Source of the DNA: Methylotuvimicrobium sp. KM2
GTDB lineage: Bacteria > Pseudomonadota > Gammaproteobacteria > Methylococcales > Methylomonadaceae
Reading direction: 5' to 3'
DNA length: 64,000 nt
Assembly (NCBI RefSeq): GCF_038051925.1
Contig: NZ_CP150634.1
Coordinates: 3,542,300-3,606,299 of the forward strand
Both the position numbers and the translations under genes were made by a program. How positions within the stretch are numbered: position 1 is the stretch's first letter; each line of letters begins with the position of its first letter. Below, in pieces: positions 56,907 to 64,000 of the stretch. Below the pieces are notes generated by a model that ran no database searches, was not told the origin of the DNA, and saw nothing but the letters and a program-made list of their open reading frames with translations.

Positions 56907-58284
56907 AATGGGTTTTTCTCCCGTCCGGTTCATAATCGATAGGCAATTCGATGTCGACGTGGACGGCCAATTCGGCGCCGGTATCCACATAGACTGCATC
57001 GAACGATTGCGCCGCGCGTTCGCGCAAGTATTGACTCACTTCGTTTGCGCCGCCGGCCATGGCTTGACCGGCCGCAAACTTGCCGGCGTCGCCGGTGATC
57101 ACCGAGGTGGCCACGCCTTGCCCGAGCGAGACGGCATTCGTGGTTTGGGCCTGGGTGAACGCTCCGGCGGCAGCTTCGGCGGCGGAAGCCAGAATACGCC
57201 CCGCCAAATAGTCCGGTGCATTACTGATGCGGGTACCGGTCACGCAGGGAATGCCGCGCCGGTCCGATATCCAGCCCATTTTCAGTTGTTGTCCGCCTTG
57301 TTGTTGCCCTTGTTGGGAAGCCTGTAAGTTCTTGGTCGTATCGGCGGACAGTTCGCGGATGGTGCCGTCGGCAAACACATAAGTCACCGAGACGATGTCG
57401 CCCCGAACGCAAGAGAGCGTCCAATCGCCGGTCGCTTTACCGCTGAACACCATGCCGTCAAGCCCCGGCACTTCGATGCCGTTGGCGGCCAGATTGTCGC
57501 GGCCGACGATGACCTTGAACGGAAACGGATCTTCGACTACACCCTTGAACGGAATCCGGCCGATCAGCGCGGTCATGCCGGTCGAGCCGATCAGTGTGGC
57601 GTTTCTTGGCACCGTATAGACCGGCTCGTCCGGTTCGGCTTCGTCCAATTTGGCTTTTAGATAATTCTCGGTCGTACTGCTTGTTCCAAGCAATCCGCCG
57701 CTGTCATCCATCGGGTCCGGGTCGTCGCCGCTTTTCGATAACGCGGGATAAACCCAATTGCCCTGGCGGTCTTTGCTCGTGCCTAGCGGTTCGATCCAAA
57801 CGATTTCCGTCGCTTTGGGCAGAGTAATTCCGTCGCCGCTACCGATGCCGAAGCCGACCGGGATATCGCTGCCGGATGCCTGTTGTGCGGCGCCGTTTTG
57901 CGCCTGGGTCAGTTCGTCGAGTTGGTTTTTGAAAAAATCCAGTCTTTCAGTCAGCTTGCCGACTGCGGTGGTATCTTCCTTGTTCTTTAGGTTGCGCATT
58001 TCGGTGAGCAGCTCCGCCCTGACTTTGCTTTCGATCTCCTGGCGCTGCCGCAACAGTTCCTGATTTTGCATCTGGAGCTTTTCGGATTCGTTTTTGATCG
58101 AGGCCACTTGCGCCGTCAGGGTGCGGATCGTATCGGCCGGTGAATCCGCATCGGGTGTCCCGGCGACCGGCACCTGGTCGAGTTGAATATCATTGCCGCC
58201 GCGATTGAACGATTTGATGCCGACGAAGACCAACATCAGCAAAACCAAGCCTGCGATAATCGGTAATAATTTGTTCGATGGCAT
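56866..58284 (-). CDS. TIGR03752 family (PFL_4705) ICE protein, TraB/VirB10-like
   Basis: 472 residues: one N-terminal membrane segment (LLPIIAGLVLLMLVFVGI), a long coiled coil (about 50-130), then a beta-rich region (ATLIGSTGMTALIGRIPFKG) and a C-terminal part with channel-like small-residue repeats. This is the TraB/VirB10-type core protein spanning the periplasm. It directly follows the TIGR03749 gene without a gap. Confidence 0.88.
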   Translation of the reverse strand: MPSNKLLPIIAGLVLLMLVFVGIKSFNRGGNDIQLDQVPVAGTPDADSPADTIRTLTAQVASIKNESEKLQMQNQELLRQRQEIESKVRAELLTEMRNLKNKEDTTAVGKLTERLDFFKNQLDELTQAQNGAAQQASGSDIPVGFGIGSGDGITLPKATEIVWIEPLGTSKDRQGNWVYPALSKSGDDPDPMDDSGGLLGTSSTTENYLKAKLDEAEPDEPVYTVPRNATLIGSTGMTALIGRIPFKGVVEDPFPFKVIVGRDNLAANGIEVPGLDGMVFSGKATGDWTLSCVRGDIVSVTYVFADGTIRELSADTTKNLQASQQGQQQGGQQLKMGWISDRRGIPCVTGTRISNAPDYLAGRILASAAEAAAGAFTQAQTTNAVSLGQGVATSVITGDAGKFAAGQAMAGGANEVSQYLRERAAQSFDAVYVDTGAELAVHVDIELPIDYEPDGRKTHYASNQTTDDELLD

Positions 58285-59154
58285 CTACATGACCCCCCGT
58301 ATCATTTCATGAAAGGGACGATCGGAAACCAGATAGACAGCCGTGGTATCCGCTTCGGTACCGGCGGGATGCAGCCGGCCATGTTGAAACGTCGCCGCTT
58401 TCCAGCGTCCGCGAATGCGCCGAGGGTCGAGCTCGATCGGCGCTGTCCCGGTATTGCGCAGTTGCACGGCGGTGACGTAAAGCTCGCCGCCCTGCCAGCT
58501 CGCCACCGGCAACGCTTCGATCGACTCGCCCCGGATCAGATTGTGCAGCGCGCGACGAGTCACCACGACCCGGTGAATACCGGGCGACGCTTTCAGCATC
58601 CTGGACGGCGCATATAACTGCTGGGCCGCGAAGCGGGTTAAGGTGACCAGTCCCGGTGCTTTTTGCGCTTTGCGGGGGGTACGGGGATTGCGGTGTTTGC
58701 TGTCGCTTTCGGTTTTCTCGACGCCATGCGCTTGCTTGTTCAGCACTTCGATCGGATTGACCGGCAGGTTTGGCTCCTTACTTGCGCTCAGGTCGACCAA
58801 ATAAATGCCGCTTCCGTCGGTCTCGTGAATTTCGATGCGCTGCGCTTCGAACGATTGATTCGCCAACCAATATACGGTGCCGTTATGGCTTTGCGTCCGC
58901 ACCTTGCCGGACAGCTCGGACGGCATGCCCACGCGCACCTCGCCGGGAAACGTAACCAGTCGCTCTTGGCCGACCGGCAGGGTGATACCGATCGGAATTT
59001 TGTCCCAAAACAGACGTTCGATTTCCGCCGATCCGGCCACGGACGGAAGTAGGCCATTGAGAATCGCTACCAGAAACAAGTCGTTTAGAAATACCGAACC
59101 CCCTGTTTTGCGATCTTTGTCAATCCTATCGACATTTTCACTACTTGGATTCAT
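58285..59154 (-). CDS. TIGR03749 family (PFL_4704) ICE protein, TraK/VirB9-like
   Basis: About 289 residues from the ATG at 59154, which overlaps the upstream stop as ATGA; the longer frame is a shadow. A hydrophobic export signal (FLVAILNGLLPSVAGS) precedes IERLFWDKIPIGITLPVGQE, the family opening. This is the periplasmic secretin-type (TraK/VirB9) core component. Confidence 0.87.
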   Translation of the reverse strand: MNPSSENVDRIDKDRKTGGSVFLNDLFLVAILNGLLPSVAGSAEIERLFWDKIPIGITLPVGQERLVTFPGEVRVGMPSELSGKVRTQSHNGTVYWLANQSFEAQRIEIHETDGSGIYLVDLSASKEPNLPVNPIEVLNKQAHGVEKTESDSKHRNPRTPRKAQKAPGLVTLTRFAAQQLYAPSRMLKASPGIHRVVVTRRALHNLIRGESIEALPVASWQGGELYVTAVQLRNTGTAPIELDPRRIRGRWKAATFQHGRLHPAGTEADTTAVYLVSDRPFHEMIRGVM

Positions 59155-59792
59155 CACGATCCCCCTGCTTTTTCTTCGTTGTTCAACCGCCGCGGCCCAT
59201 CGCCTCTGAAGCCATCCAGAGCCAAACCCCACGGGTTGATTTCCGGATCGACATCGTAGCGCACGACGCGAATCGGATAGCGAATGTCCAGGCTTTTTAC
59301 GTCCATGCCACGCACCGTTTCCTCGATACGAAAATCGAGCCACACTAACCAGGTATTGCGATCGAGTACGTCCACCCGGCGCTCTTCGTAGCCGTGACCG
59401 GGGATTAGCTGAATGCCCCGAACCCGTCCGCTCAATTCCCCCCGCTTGCCGCGCAGTTCCAGATCATGAGTTAAAAACTGCCGAAACTCCGGCGTCAAAT
59501 ACGCCGCCATGCGAAACACTTGCTTGCCGTAATCGGTTTCGCCGTTTTCTTCCCAGCGGTTGAGTTGCTGAAAGATATAATGAGCAAAGGCATAGATGTT
59601 CGGCGGCGGGACTTCATCGAGCGTCAACAAGGCTCCGGAGCGTAAATCCGGCGGAATGTGCAAGCGAATGTCGCTCCGCGACTGGTGCCAGCCGTACCAC
59701 AGGCCCACGATCAGTAACAGCAAAAAACCGATGATGATGCGTAATGAATTGATGTGCGAATGGAGCGTACTGTTTTCGTCCCGATAGCGCAT
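59154..59792 (-). CDS. TIGR03746 family (PFL_4703) ICE protein, TraE/VirB5-8 type
   Basis: 212 residues with one N-terminal membrane segment (IIIGFLLLLIVGLWYGW). The mature part includes NIYAFAHYIFQQLNRWEENG and DYGKQVFRMAAYLTPEFRQF, the pattern of DUF2895/TIGR03746. It is the TraE-like inner-membrane core protein of this transfer family. Confidence 0.88.
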   Translation of the reverse strand: MRYRDENSTLHSHINSLRIIIGFLLLLIVGLWYGWHQSRSDIRLHIPPDLRSGALLTLDEVPPPNIYAFAHYIFQQLNRWEENGETDYGKQVFRMAAYLTPEFRQFLTHDLELRGKRGELSGRVRGIQLIPGHGYEERRVDVLDRNTWLVWLDFRIEETVRGMDVKSLDIRYPIRVVRYDVDPEINPWGLALDGFRGDGPRRLNNEEKAGGS

Positions 59793-59801
59793 GACGGCCT
59801 C

Positions 59802-60188
59802 TTATCGATGAGAGTGAAACGAACGCGGCAGCGTGAGCCCCAAGTCCCACGCCCCGTGCCTGACAATCAATGTGGATGAGCGCAGCCCCCATTGATGCAA
59901 TTTCAGTATCAGGCAGTGCTGGTAATAAAAGTCGGGGCGGCCGCGCTTGATCCGTTGGAACCCCGTCGAGCCGAAAACGATCGTCGCCAGCACGCCCAGT
60001 GTGGCGATTCCGAGACCCATCACGGGGGCTCCGAACAGCCCGGCGAGCAGGAGTCCTGCGGGCAACCAGAACACGATGGCGCATAACAAAATCATTCCCA
60101 GTTCCGAGTTGGTGCTGCCACGGAAGATGACCGGTTCCTGGTTGAGCCGATCAGCCAGTGTTTCCGTGCTGATATCGTGCTCGTCCAT
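59802..60188 (-). CDS. TIGR03750 family conjugal transfer protein (TraL-like)
   Basis: 128 residues with two close membrane segments (GMILLCAIVFWLPAGLLLAG; VMGLGIATLGVLATIVFG) and the conserved RGRPDFYYQH. This DUF3487/TIGR03750 protein is comparable to TraL/VirB3 in pilus assembly. It lies 9 bp before the TIGR03746 gene. Confidence 0.9.
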   Translation of the reverse strand: MDEHDISTETLADRLNQEPVIFRGSTNSELGMILLCAIVFWLPAGLLLAGLFGAPVMGLGIATLGVLATIVFGSTGFQRIKRGRPDFYYQHCLILKLHQWGLRSSTLIVRHGAWDLGLTLPRSFHSHR

Positions 60189-60191
60189 CGG

Positions 60192-60560
60192 TTAAATGAC
60201 GTTTGACGCTTCGGTCAGCAAGAAGCTGATGAAAATCATCACCCCCGCCGCGACGACGGCGGTTAACCCGACTTCACCCCACTCGGCCCGCCCTGCTCTG
60301 GCCTCGTTGAATTTGGCGATCGTAATCCAACCGATCCATAAAAACGCCACGACCGCGATAATCAGTCCGATGACGAGGCCGGCGTCCTTGGCATAGCCCT
60401 TGATCAATTCCAGCCAATTGCCCGCCGCAGGGGCGTTACTGGGAGCGACCGGCGCAGGCAAGGCCGCTTGCGCGTTATCACTTGCCATCGCCAATGACAT
60501 GACGACGAAAGCGGTGAGTCGATGGGCGGATTGGCCCATCTTGTTACGTAATTTCTTCAT
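60192..60560 (-). CDS. TIGR03745 family ICE membrane protein (PFL_4702), pilin-like
   Basis: 122 residues: a signal segment with AFVVMSLAMASDNAQAALP, then two hydrophobic segments (DAGLVIGLIIAVVAFLWIGW; LTAVVAAGVMIFISFLL). Size and topology are those of a VirB2-like pilin candidate, TIGR03745. It is 3 bp before the TraL-like gene. Confidence 0.85.
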   Translation of the reverse strand: MKKLRNKMGQSAHRLTAFVVMSLAMASDNAQAALPAPVAPSNAPAAGNWLELIKGYAKDAGLVIGLIIAVVAFLWIGWITIAKFNEARAGRAEWGEVGLTAVVAAGVMIFISFLLTEASNVI

Positions 60561-60624
60561 GTTTGATGTCTCCGTTTTGAAAAAGAGAATGAGACCAGCG
60601 AAATAGATTCAGTTTAAGGTTGGG

Positions 60625-60861
60625 TCAACGGATGAAGTAGCCCACGAGCAAGACCACAACGATCGCTCTGAGCACGGAAGAGGTCATGTCATAAAAGTCT
60701 CCTTTCCTGGTTTGCCAGGCGTGATATTGCGATTTCGTGATCCAGACCAACCACAGCAAATAAATCACGGCGAAGACCATGGCAATCCCTAACAACAGTT
60801 GTCCGGGATTGGCGATATGACCGGTCGCCTGCGTGAAGGCGGCTGCTTGCTGATTCGTCAT
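60625..60861 (-). CDS. TIGR03758 family (PFL_4701) ICE membrane protein
   Basis: 78 residues with two hydrophobic segments (LLLGIAMVFAVIYLLWLVWI; VLRAIVVVLLVGYFI). The AFTQATGH opening and W..KSQY centre identify the DUF3262/TIGR03758 family. Small inner-membrane part of the mating apparatus; exact task unknown. Confidence 0.85.
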   Translation of the reverse strand: MTNQQAAAFTQATGHIANPGQLLLGIAMVFAVIYLLWLVWITKSQYHAWQTRKGDFYDMTSSVLRAIVVVLLVGYFIR

Positions 60862-60862
60862 G

Positions 60863-61156
60863 TCAGTGCCGGTAGTCGCCTTTCAAGGGTGGAAAACTGC
60901 GCTGCTGCGTCGACGGAGCCGATAAATGCTCTTGAATCCCCAAAACCATGCGATCGAGGTCTAATGCCAGCCAGTCATATTGGAATTGCACCCTGGCGTC
61001 GCTGTCTGCCTGGGCTTTGGCTTCGGCGATCAACGGCTTCAAGGATTCAATCTCATGCTTGATTTTGGCTAACGCGGTACGCTCGGCGTCGCTGTCGGCA
61101 AAGGCCGTGAAAGGACAAGCGAGCAGCAGCGCGGTGATGATTGTTTTTTGGACCAT
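60863..61156 (-). CDS. RAQPRD family ICE protein
   Basis: 97 residues: signal peptide ITALLLACPFTAFA, then a helical mature part with RVQFQYDWLALDLDRMVLGI, corresponding to the conserved block of the RAQPRD (TIGR01690) family. Periplasmic. It is followed after one base by the TIGR03758 gene. Confidence 0.85.
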   Translation of the reverse strand: MVQKTIITALLLACPFTAFADSDAERTALAKIKHEIESLKPLIAEAKAQADSDARVQFQYDWLALDLDRMVLGIQEHLSAPSTQQRSFPPLKGDYRH

Positions 61157-61232
61157 GACGTTCTCTTCGCGATTCGAGAGTGAGTAATAGTGATTGCTTG
61201 ACGGTTATTGTTTGCATCCGAATGCAAAAAAG

Positions 61233-61274
61233 CCATAAAAAACCCTAACTGAATTTCCCATGGGTTTTTTATGG
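61233..61274. terminator. 13-bp perfect stem hairpin between transfer genes
   Basis: ccataaaaaaccc (61233-61245) is the reverse complement of gggttttttatgg (61262-61274), with a 16-base loop. On the minus strand it is followed by cttttttgc. It probably ends or attenuates the traD-TIGR03747 transcript before the RAQPRD gene, or protects an mRNA end. Confidence 0.55.
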
Positions 61275-61360
61275 CCGATTTTGCGGCGTTTCTTTTTTTG
61301 TTGTAAGCATCCTCGAACTGCCTGGGCCTTTGGGTTAACATGGCTAGACCTGCGAAAAGC

Positions 61361-62107
61361 TTACAAATATTTTTTAAACGTCGACGACATCACCAAAAGC
61401 GATGCCGCGAACAACACGGCGAACGGCAGAACGACCAGATTGGGATGCACGCTCACTGGCATCGCGAGATACACGATCCAGGGCAGAATCAACGAGGGGT
61501 ACAACGCTTTTTTGGCCCAGTGATAGACGAACGACGACTCTCTCCCGCCACTCCAGCGGCGAATGTCGCGTTGCACCAGTCCATCGACCAAGCCCGTCGC
61601 GCCCAACAGGACGAAGGCCGGCATTGCCAAAGTCAATACCGCCAGGCGCACCCCGAATATCTGCGTCACGGTCATGGCGGCCAAAACGTAGGCCTCGACC
61701 ATCCGAAACAGACCATGCAACCCTTTTCGAACGTGTCCGGAACCGGCCTGGGTCGGGGTGGCCAGCCAAATCACGGCGGTTTGAACGCCCGTTTTTTTAA
61801 AGGTCAGATCGTAGAAATTCTTGGAAAAACGGTCGGCAAAGCGCATCGGGCTCTTGACGACCGCGCTTCGTTGGAAATCGCGGTTCAAATACTGTAATTC
61901 CTGTTGCAGCATCCGTTCGCTGTGGTCCACGCCCGTCTCGTCCCACAAACTGGCCGCCATGCCCACCCACTCGATCACGATCGAAAACACCAGCGTCAGG
62001 ATCAGGTACATCACGATCTGTACCAACCGGATCAGCGTCGTCGCTATAATGCCTTGCTCTGCGCTTTGCTGCGCCGACCCCGGGCGTCGTTTGCTCGACT
62101 CCGCCAT
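61361..62107 (-). CDS. TIGR03747 family ICE membrane protein (PFL_4697)
   Basis: 248 residues with four or more membrane segments (LVQIVMYLILTLVFSIVIEW; LAVLTLAMPAFVLLGATGLV; LILPWIVYLAMPVSV; VLPFAVLFAASLLVM). It follows traD almost directly and matches TIGR03747, an uncharacterised TraD-linked membrane protein in ICE transfer systems. Confidence 0.88.
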   Translation of the reverse strand: MAESSKRRPGSAQQSAEQGIIATTLIRLVQIVMYLILTLVFSIVIEWVGMAASLWDETGVDHSERMLQQELQYLNRDFQRSAVVKSPMRFADRFSKNFYDLTFKKTGVQTAVIWLATPTQAGSGHVRKGLHGLFRMVEAYVLAAMTVTQIFGVRLAVLTLAMPAFVLLGATGLVDGLVQRDIRRWSGGRESSFVYHWAKKALYPSLILPWIVYLAMPVSVHPNLVVLPFAVLFAASLLVMSSTFKKYL

Positions 62108-62108
62108 G

Positions 62109-64000
62109 TCAGCCGGTCCACCAATGGTCGCTGGTCAAATAACGGCGCTGCATTTCGGCGGCCACTTCACGCAGGTTCTTCGGCATCATGTCGTCTTCGC
62201 TTTTGGAGGGCAGCGGCATGCGGATTTTCCACAGATTGCCGCCTTCGAGCAGCGCGAAGGCCTGGCCCTTTGGCAAGGCCATCACGTTGGCCGGGGTGAT
62301 CAACGGGACTTCGGTCACCGCTATCCGGTCTTGGTTGGTCGAGGTGAAATCGACCTTGGAAGTCGGGTCGGCGGTGTCGTTGACGCCGGAGACTTCGGTC
62401 ACCGTGGTCACGTTACAGCTATCGACTTGGCTGGTCAGCATTTCCGCCGTGGCCAATTCCTTGACTCTCAGCATGATCAGCGTATTGAAGTTGCCGGCTA
62501 CCTGCCCGGCTTTGGCCTTGCTGCCGATTCGCGCTTCCACGTCGGACCAGGTTTGCGTGTAGGCTGTCACCTGAAACCCGGACCCGCCGGCCTTGTTCAG
62601 CAGCGGAATGAACTCGTCGCCGATCAATTCGTTGAACTCGTCGGCATGCAGCGATATCGTCGGCATGTCCGGCGCTTGTTCCGTTTCCGGCATGCCGCGA
62701 TCGGTGCCATGTTTGTAAATTTCCCCCGACACCGACACCAGGTCGGCAAACATGGAATTGCCGACCGCCGAGGCGACCGCCGTGTCGGACAGCGCATCCA
62801 ATCCGATATAGACCACGCCCTTGCGGCGAATGATCTGGCGCCAATCGATGATGGGGCGATCGTCCTCCATGTCCGAGTAATCCGGCGAGATCAATGACGC
62901 GGTTTTGCCGGAGATCAATTTCTCCATCAGCGGCAGCAGCGAGGCCACGATCTTGTCGAAATAGGTCTTGTCGTACTCGAAGGCGGAGCGCAGGCCGTCG
63001 GCCACCGGATCGTATAAGCCGTTCTCTTTGGCATAACGAACCAAAGCAATGGCTTCGTGCGACCTGCCTTTCAACGCGAACGGCAAATCCCGTTCATTAA
63101 TAGCTTCCGCCAAGCGCTGGACTTCCCGGACCCACTCGACCGGCGCGATATCCGGCAACCATTGCCGGTAGTATTCGATCAGCAGGGGCTCGATATGGGT
63201 GATGTACCGCGTGACTTGCCGGTAATCCGGACGTCGGCCCATTTTGACCAGGGCCACCGCGATCATGTTCGTGAACCGCCAGGCGAATTCCCGGAACGCG
63301 GCGGAGTTGCCTTCGCTGGGCAAGGCGTTAGTCAGTCGTGTGGCGACTTCCGTGATTCGGGAAAAGTTGCCGATCGCATTGTAACGGCACGAGATATCGG
63401 GATACCCCAAATGGAAAATGTAGGTCTCGTCGCTACGACCGGCCCGTTTGGCTTCGGCGACCACTCGTTTCATCAGGTCGGCGTCGCCCTTCGGATCGAA
63501 CACGATCACGGTATCGCCCCGGGCGATATCCTGGGTAATCAGGATTTCTGCCAATCGTGTTTTGCCGACACGGGTGGTCCCGAGCACCAAGGTATGACCG
63601 ACCCGTTCGCGTAGATCCATCGTGACATCTTGCTCCCGCATTTCGACGGCGTGAATGTGCGGTTTGCCGCCGACCGGGGGCAAGGGTCTGACCGGATTCC
63701 ACGGCGAATGGCTTCGCAATAGTTTGGCGACTCTATTGAGTAGGAATGAATGTTCCCATTGCGACTCCCTCCGTCTGGCCCAGCGATAGAAGGCGGACGG
63801 CTCGACGTAATGCCGAACTTTCGGATTCAGGGTATCGCGCAATCGCTGCGTATGTTGTTGCCGCCACAGGAATCCCTTGCCTAGAAACAGTTGCCGGCGG
63901 CTGACCGGAATGTCCTTCGGCTCGACGACATATTCCGGCATTCGGCGCATGTGCCGTTGATAACGCAGGATATAAAGCGCGTCGAACAATCGATAGACTC
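62109..64000 (-). CDS. traD: TraD-type conjugative coupling protein, N-terminus beyond window
   Basis: The frame stays open to the right edge; codons before the TTG at 63989 (VYR) still fit the family, so the real start with its membrane segments is outside. The visible part of about 630 residues has Walker A TLVLGTTRVGKTRLAE, then VIVFDPKGDADL (Walker B type) and ISLHADEFNELIGDEFIPLL. It links relaxase-DNA to the secretion channel (T4CP, VirD4/TraD). It heads the transfer operon in view. Confidence 0.93.
   Translation of the reverse strand, partial: VYRLFDALYILRYQRHMRRMPEYVVEPKDIPVSRRQLFLGKGFLWRQQHTQRLRDTLNPKVRHYVEPSAFYRWARRRESQWEHSFLLNRVAKLLRSHSPWNPVRPLPPVGGKPHIHAVEMREQDVTMDLRERVGHTLVLGTTRVGKTRLAEILITQDIARGDTVIVFDPKGDADLMKRVVAEAKRAGRSDETYIFHLGYPDISCRYNAIGNFSRITEVATRLTNALPSEGNSAAFREFAWRFTNMIAVALVKMGRRPDYRQVTRYITHIEPLLIEYYRQWLPDIAPVEWVREVQRLAEAINERDLPFALKGRSHEAIALVRYAKENGLYDPVADGLRSAFEYDKTYFDKIVASLLPLMEKLISGKTASLISPDYSDMEDDRPIIDWRQIIRRKGVVYIGLDALSDTAVASAVGNSMFADLVSVSGEIYKHGTDRGMPETEQAPDMPTISLHADEFNELIGDEFIPLLNKAGGSGFQVTAYTQTWSDVEARIGSKAKAGQVAGNFNTLIMLRVKELATAEMLTSQVDSCNVTTVTEVSGVNDTADPTSKVDFTSTNQDRIAVTEVPLITPANVMALPKGQAFALLEGGNLWKIRMPLPSKSEDDMMPKNLREVAAEMQRRYLTSDHWWTG

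Noticed and set aside
61821..62897. 358-residue plus-strand ORF across traD
   Set aside because: Antisense shadow of traD; arginine/histidine-rich composition without a domain.

Overview
The window reads as part of an integrative and conjugative element (ICE) from a gammaproteobacterium. The right third (about 49 to 64 kb, minus strand) is a nearly complete 'G-type' conjugation module of the PFGI-1/ICEclc kind, and a MobH relaxase lies at 24.5-26.4 kb. No integrase and no attachment site is visible, so the ICE ends lie outside. A type I methanotroph (Methylococcales) is my best guess at the host, from the overall look of the proteins and the dispersed palindromic repeats. That guess is from memory and weak.

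Layout, left to right. 1-0.83 kb: a DUF1016 nuclease-like gene cut by the window edge. 0.87-1.17 kb: remains of a higBA toxin-antitoxin locus. 1.17-10.8 kb: druE and druH, a type III Druantia system. 11.0-12.8 kb: a GHKL ATPase fused to a Shedu-like PD-(D/E)XK nuclease. 12.9-20.5 kb: a type I restriction-modification locus (hsdS, DUF1016, hsdM, hsdR). 20.5-22.0 kb: a CARF-domain sigma54 activator of the RtcR type. A near-consensus sigma54 promoter sits between its stop and hsdR. 22.2-24.35 kb: a repeat of about 310 bp split by a group II intron. 24.5-26.4 kb: the relaxase. 27.3-30.5 kb: an AT-rich DRT3 anti-phage module of two reverse transcriptases, followed by a structured RNA candidate with an exposed CACACACAC tract. 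30.6-32.1 kb: a frameshifted DUF4265 gene and a VapBC pair. 32.1-38.8 kb: a two-gene unit, a sacsin-type ATPase and a HEPN-SNF2 helicase, that I cannot match to a named defence system. 39.2-41.3 kb: umuDC with umuC broken by a second copy of the 310-bp repeat, under a GTTC-N7-GTTC SOS box. 41.3-48.3 kb: small accessory genes (lipoproteins, an ArdC-like anti-restriction peptidase, a cupin), a MITE and an intact IS66 element. 48.3-64 kb: the conjugation module.

How it fits together. Genes for DNA processing (MobH), mating channel (VirB4-like ATPase, core and pilus-assembly proteins) and coupling (TraD) flank about 22 kb of cargo, nearly all defence, mutagenesis and stability genes. Most cargo is on the same strand as the transfer genes. 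The most notable points are a probable signal-dependent restriction subunit (CARF activator, sigma54 promoter, hsdR) separated from hsdM/hsdS, the DRT3 RNA candidate, and the unnamed HEPN-helicase/sacsin-ATPase pair.
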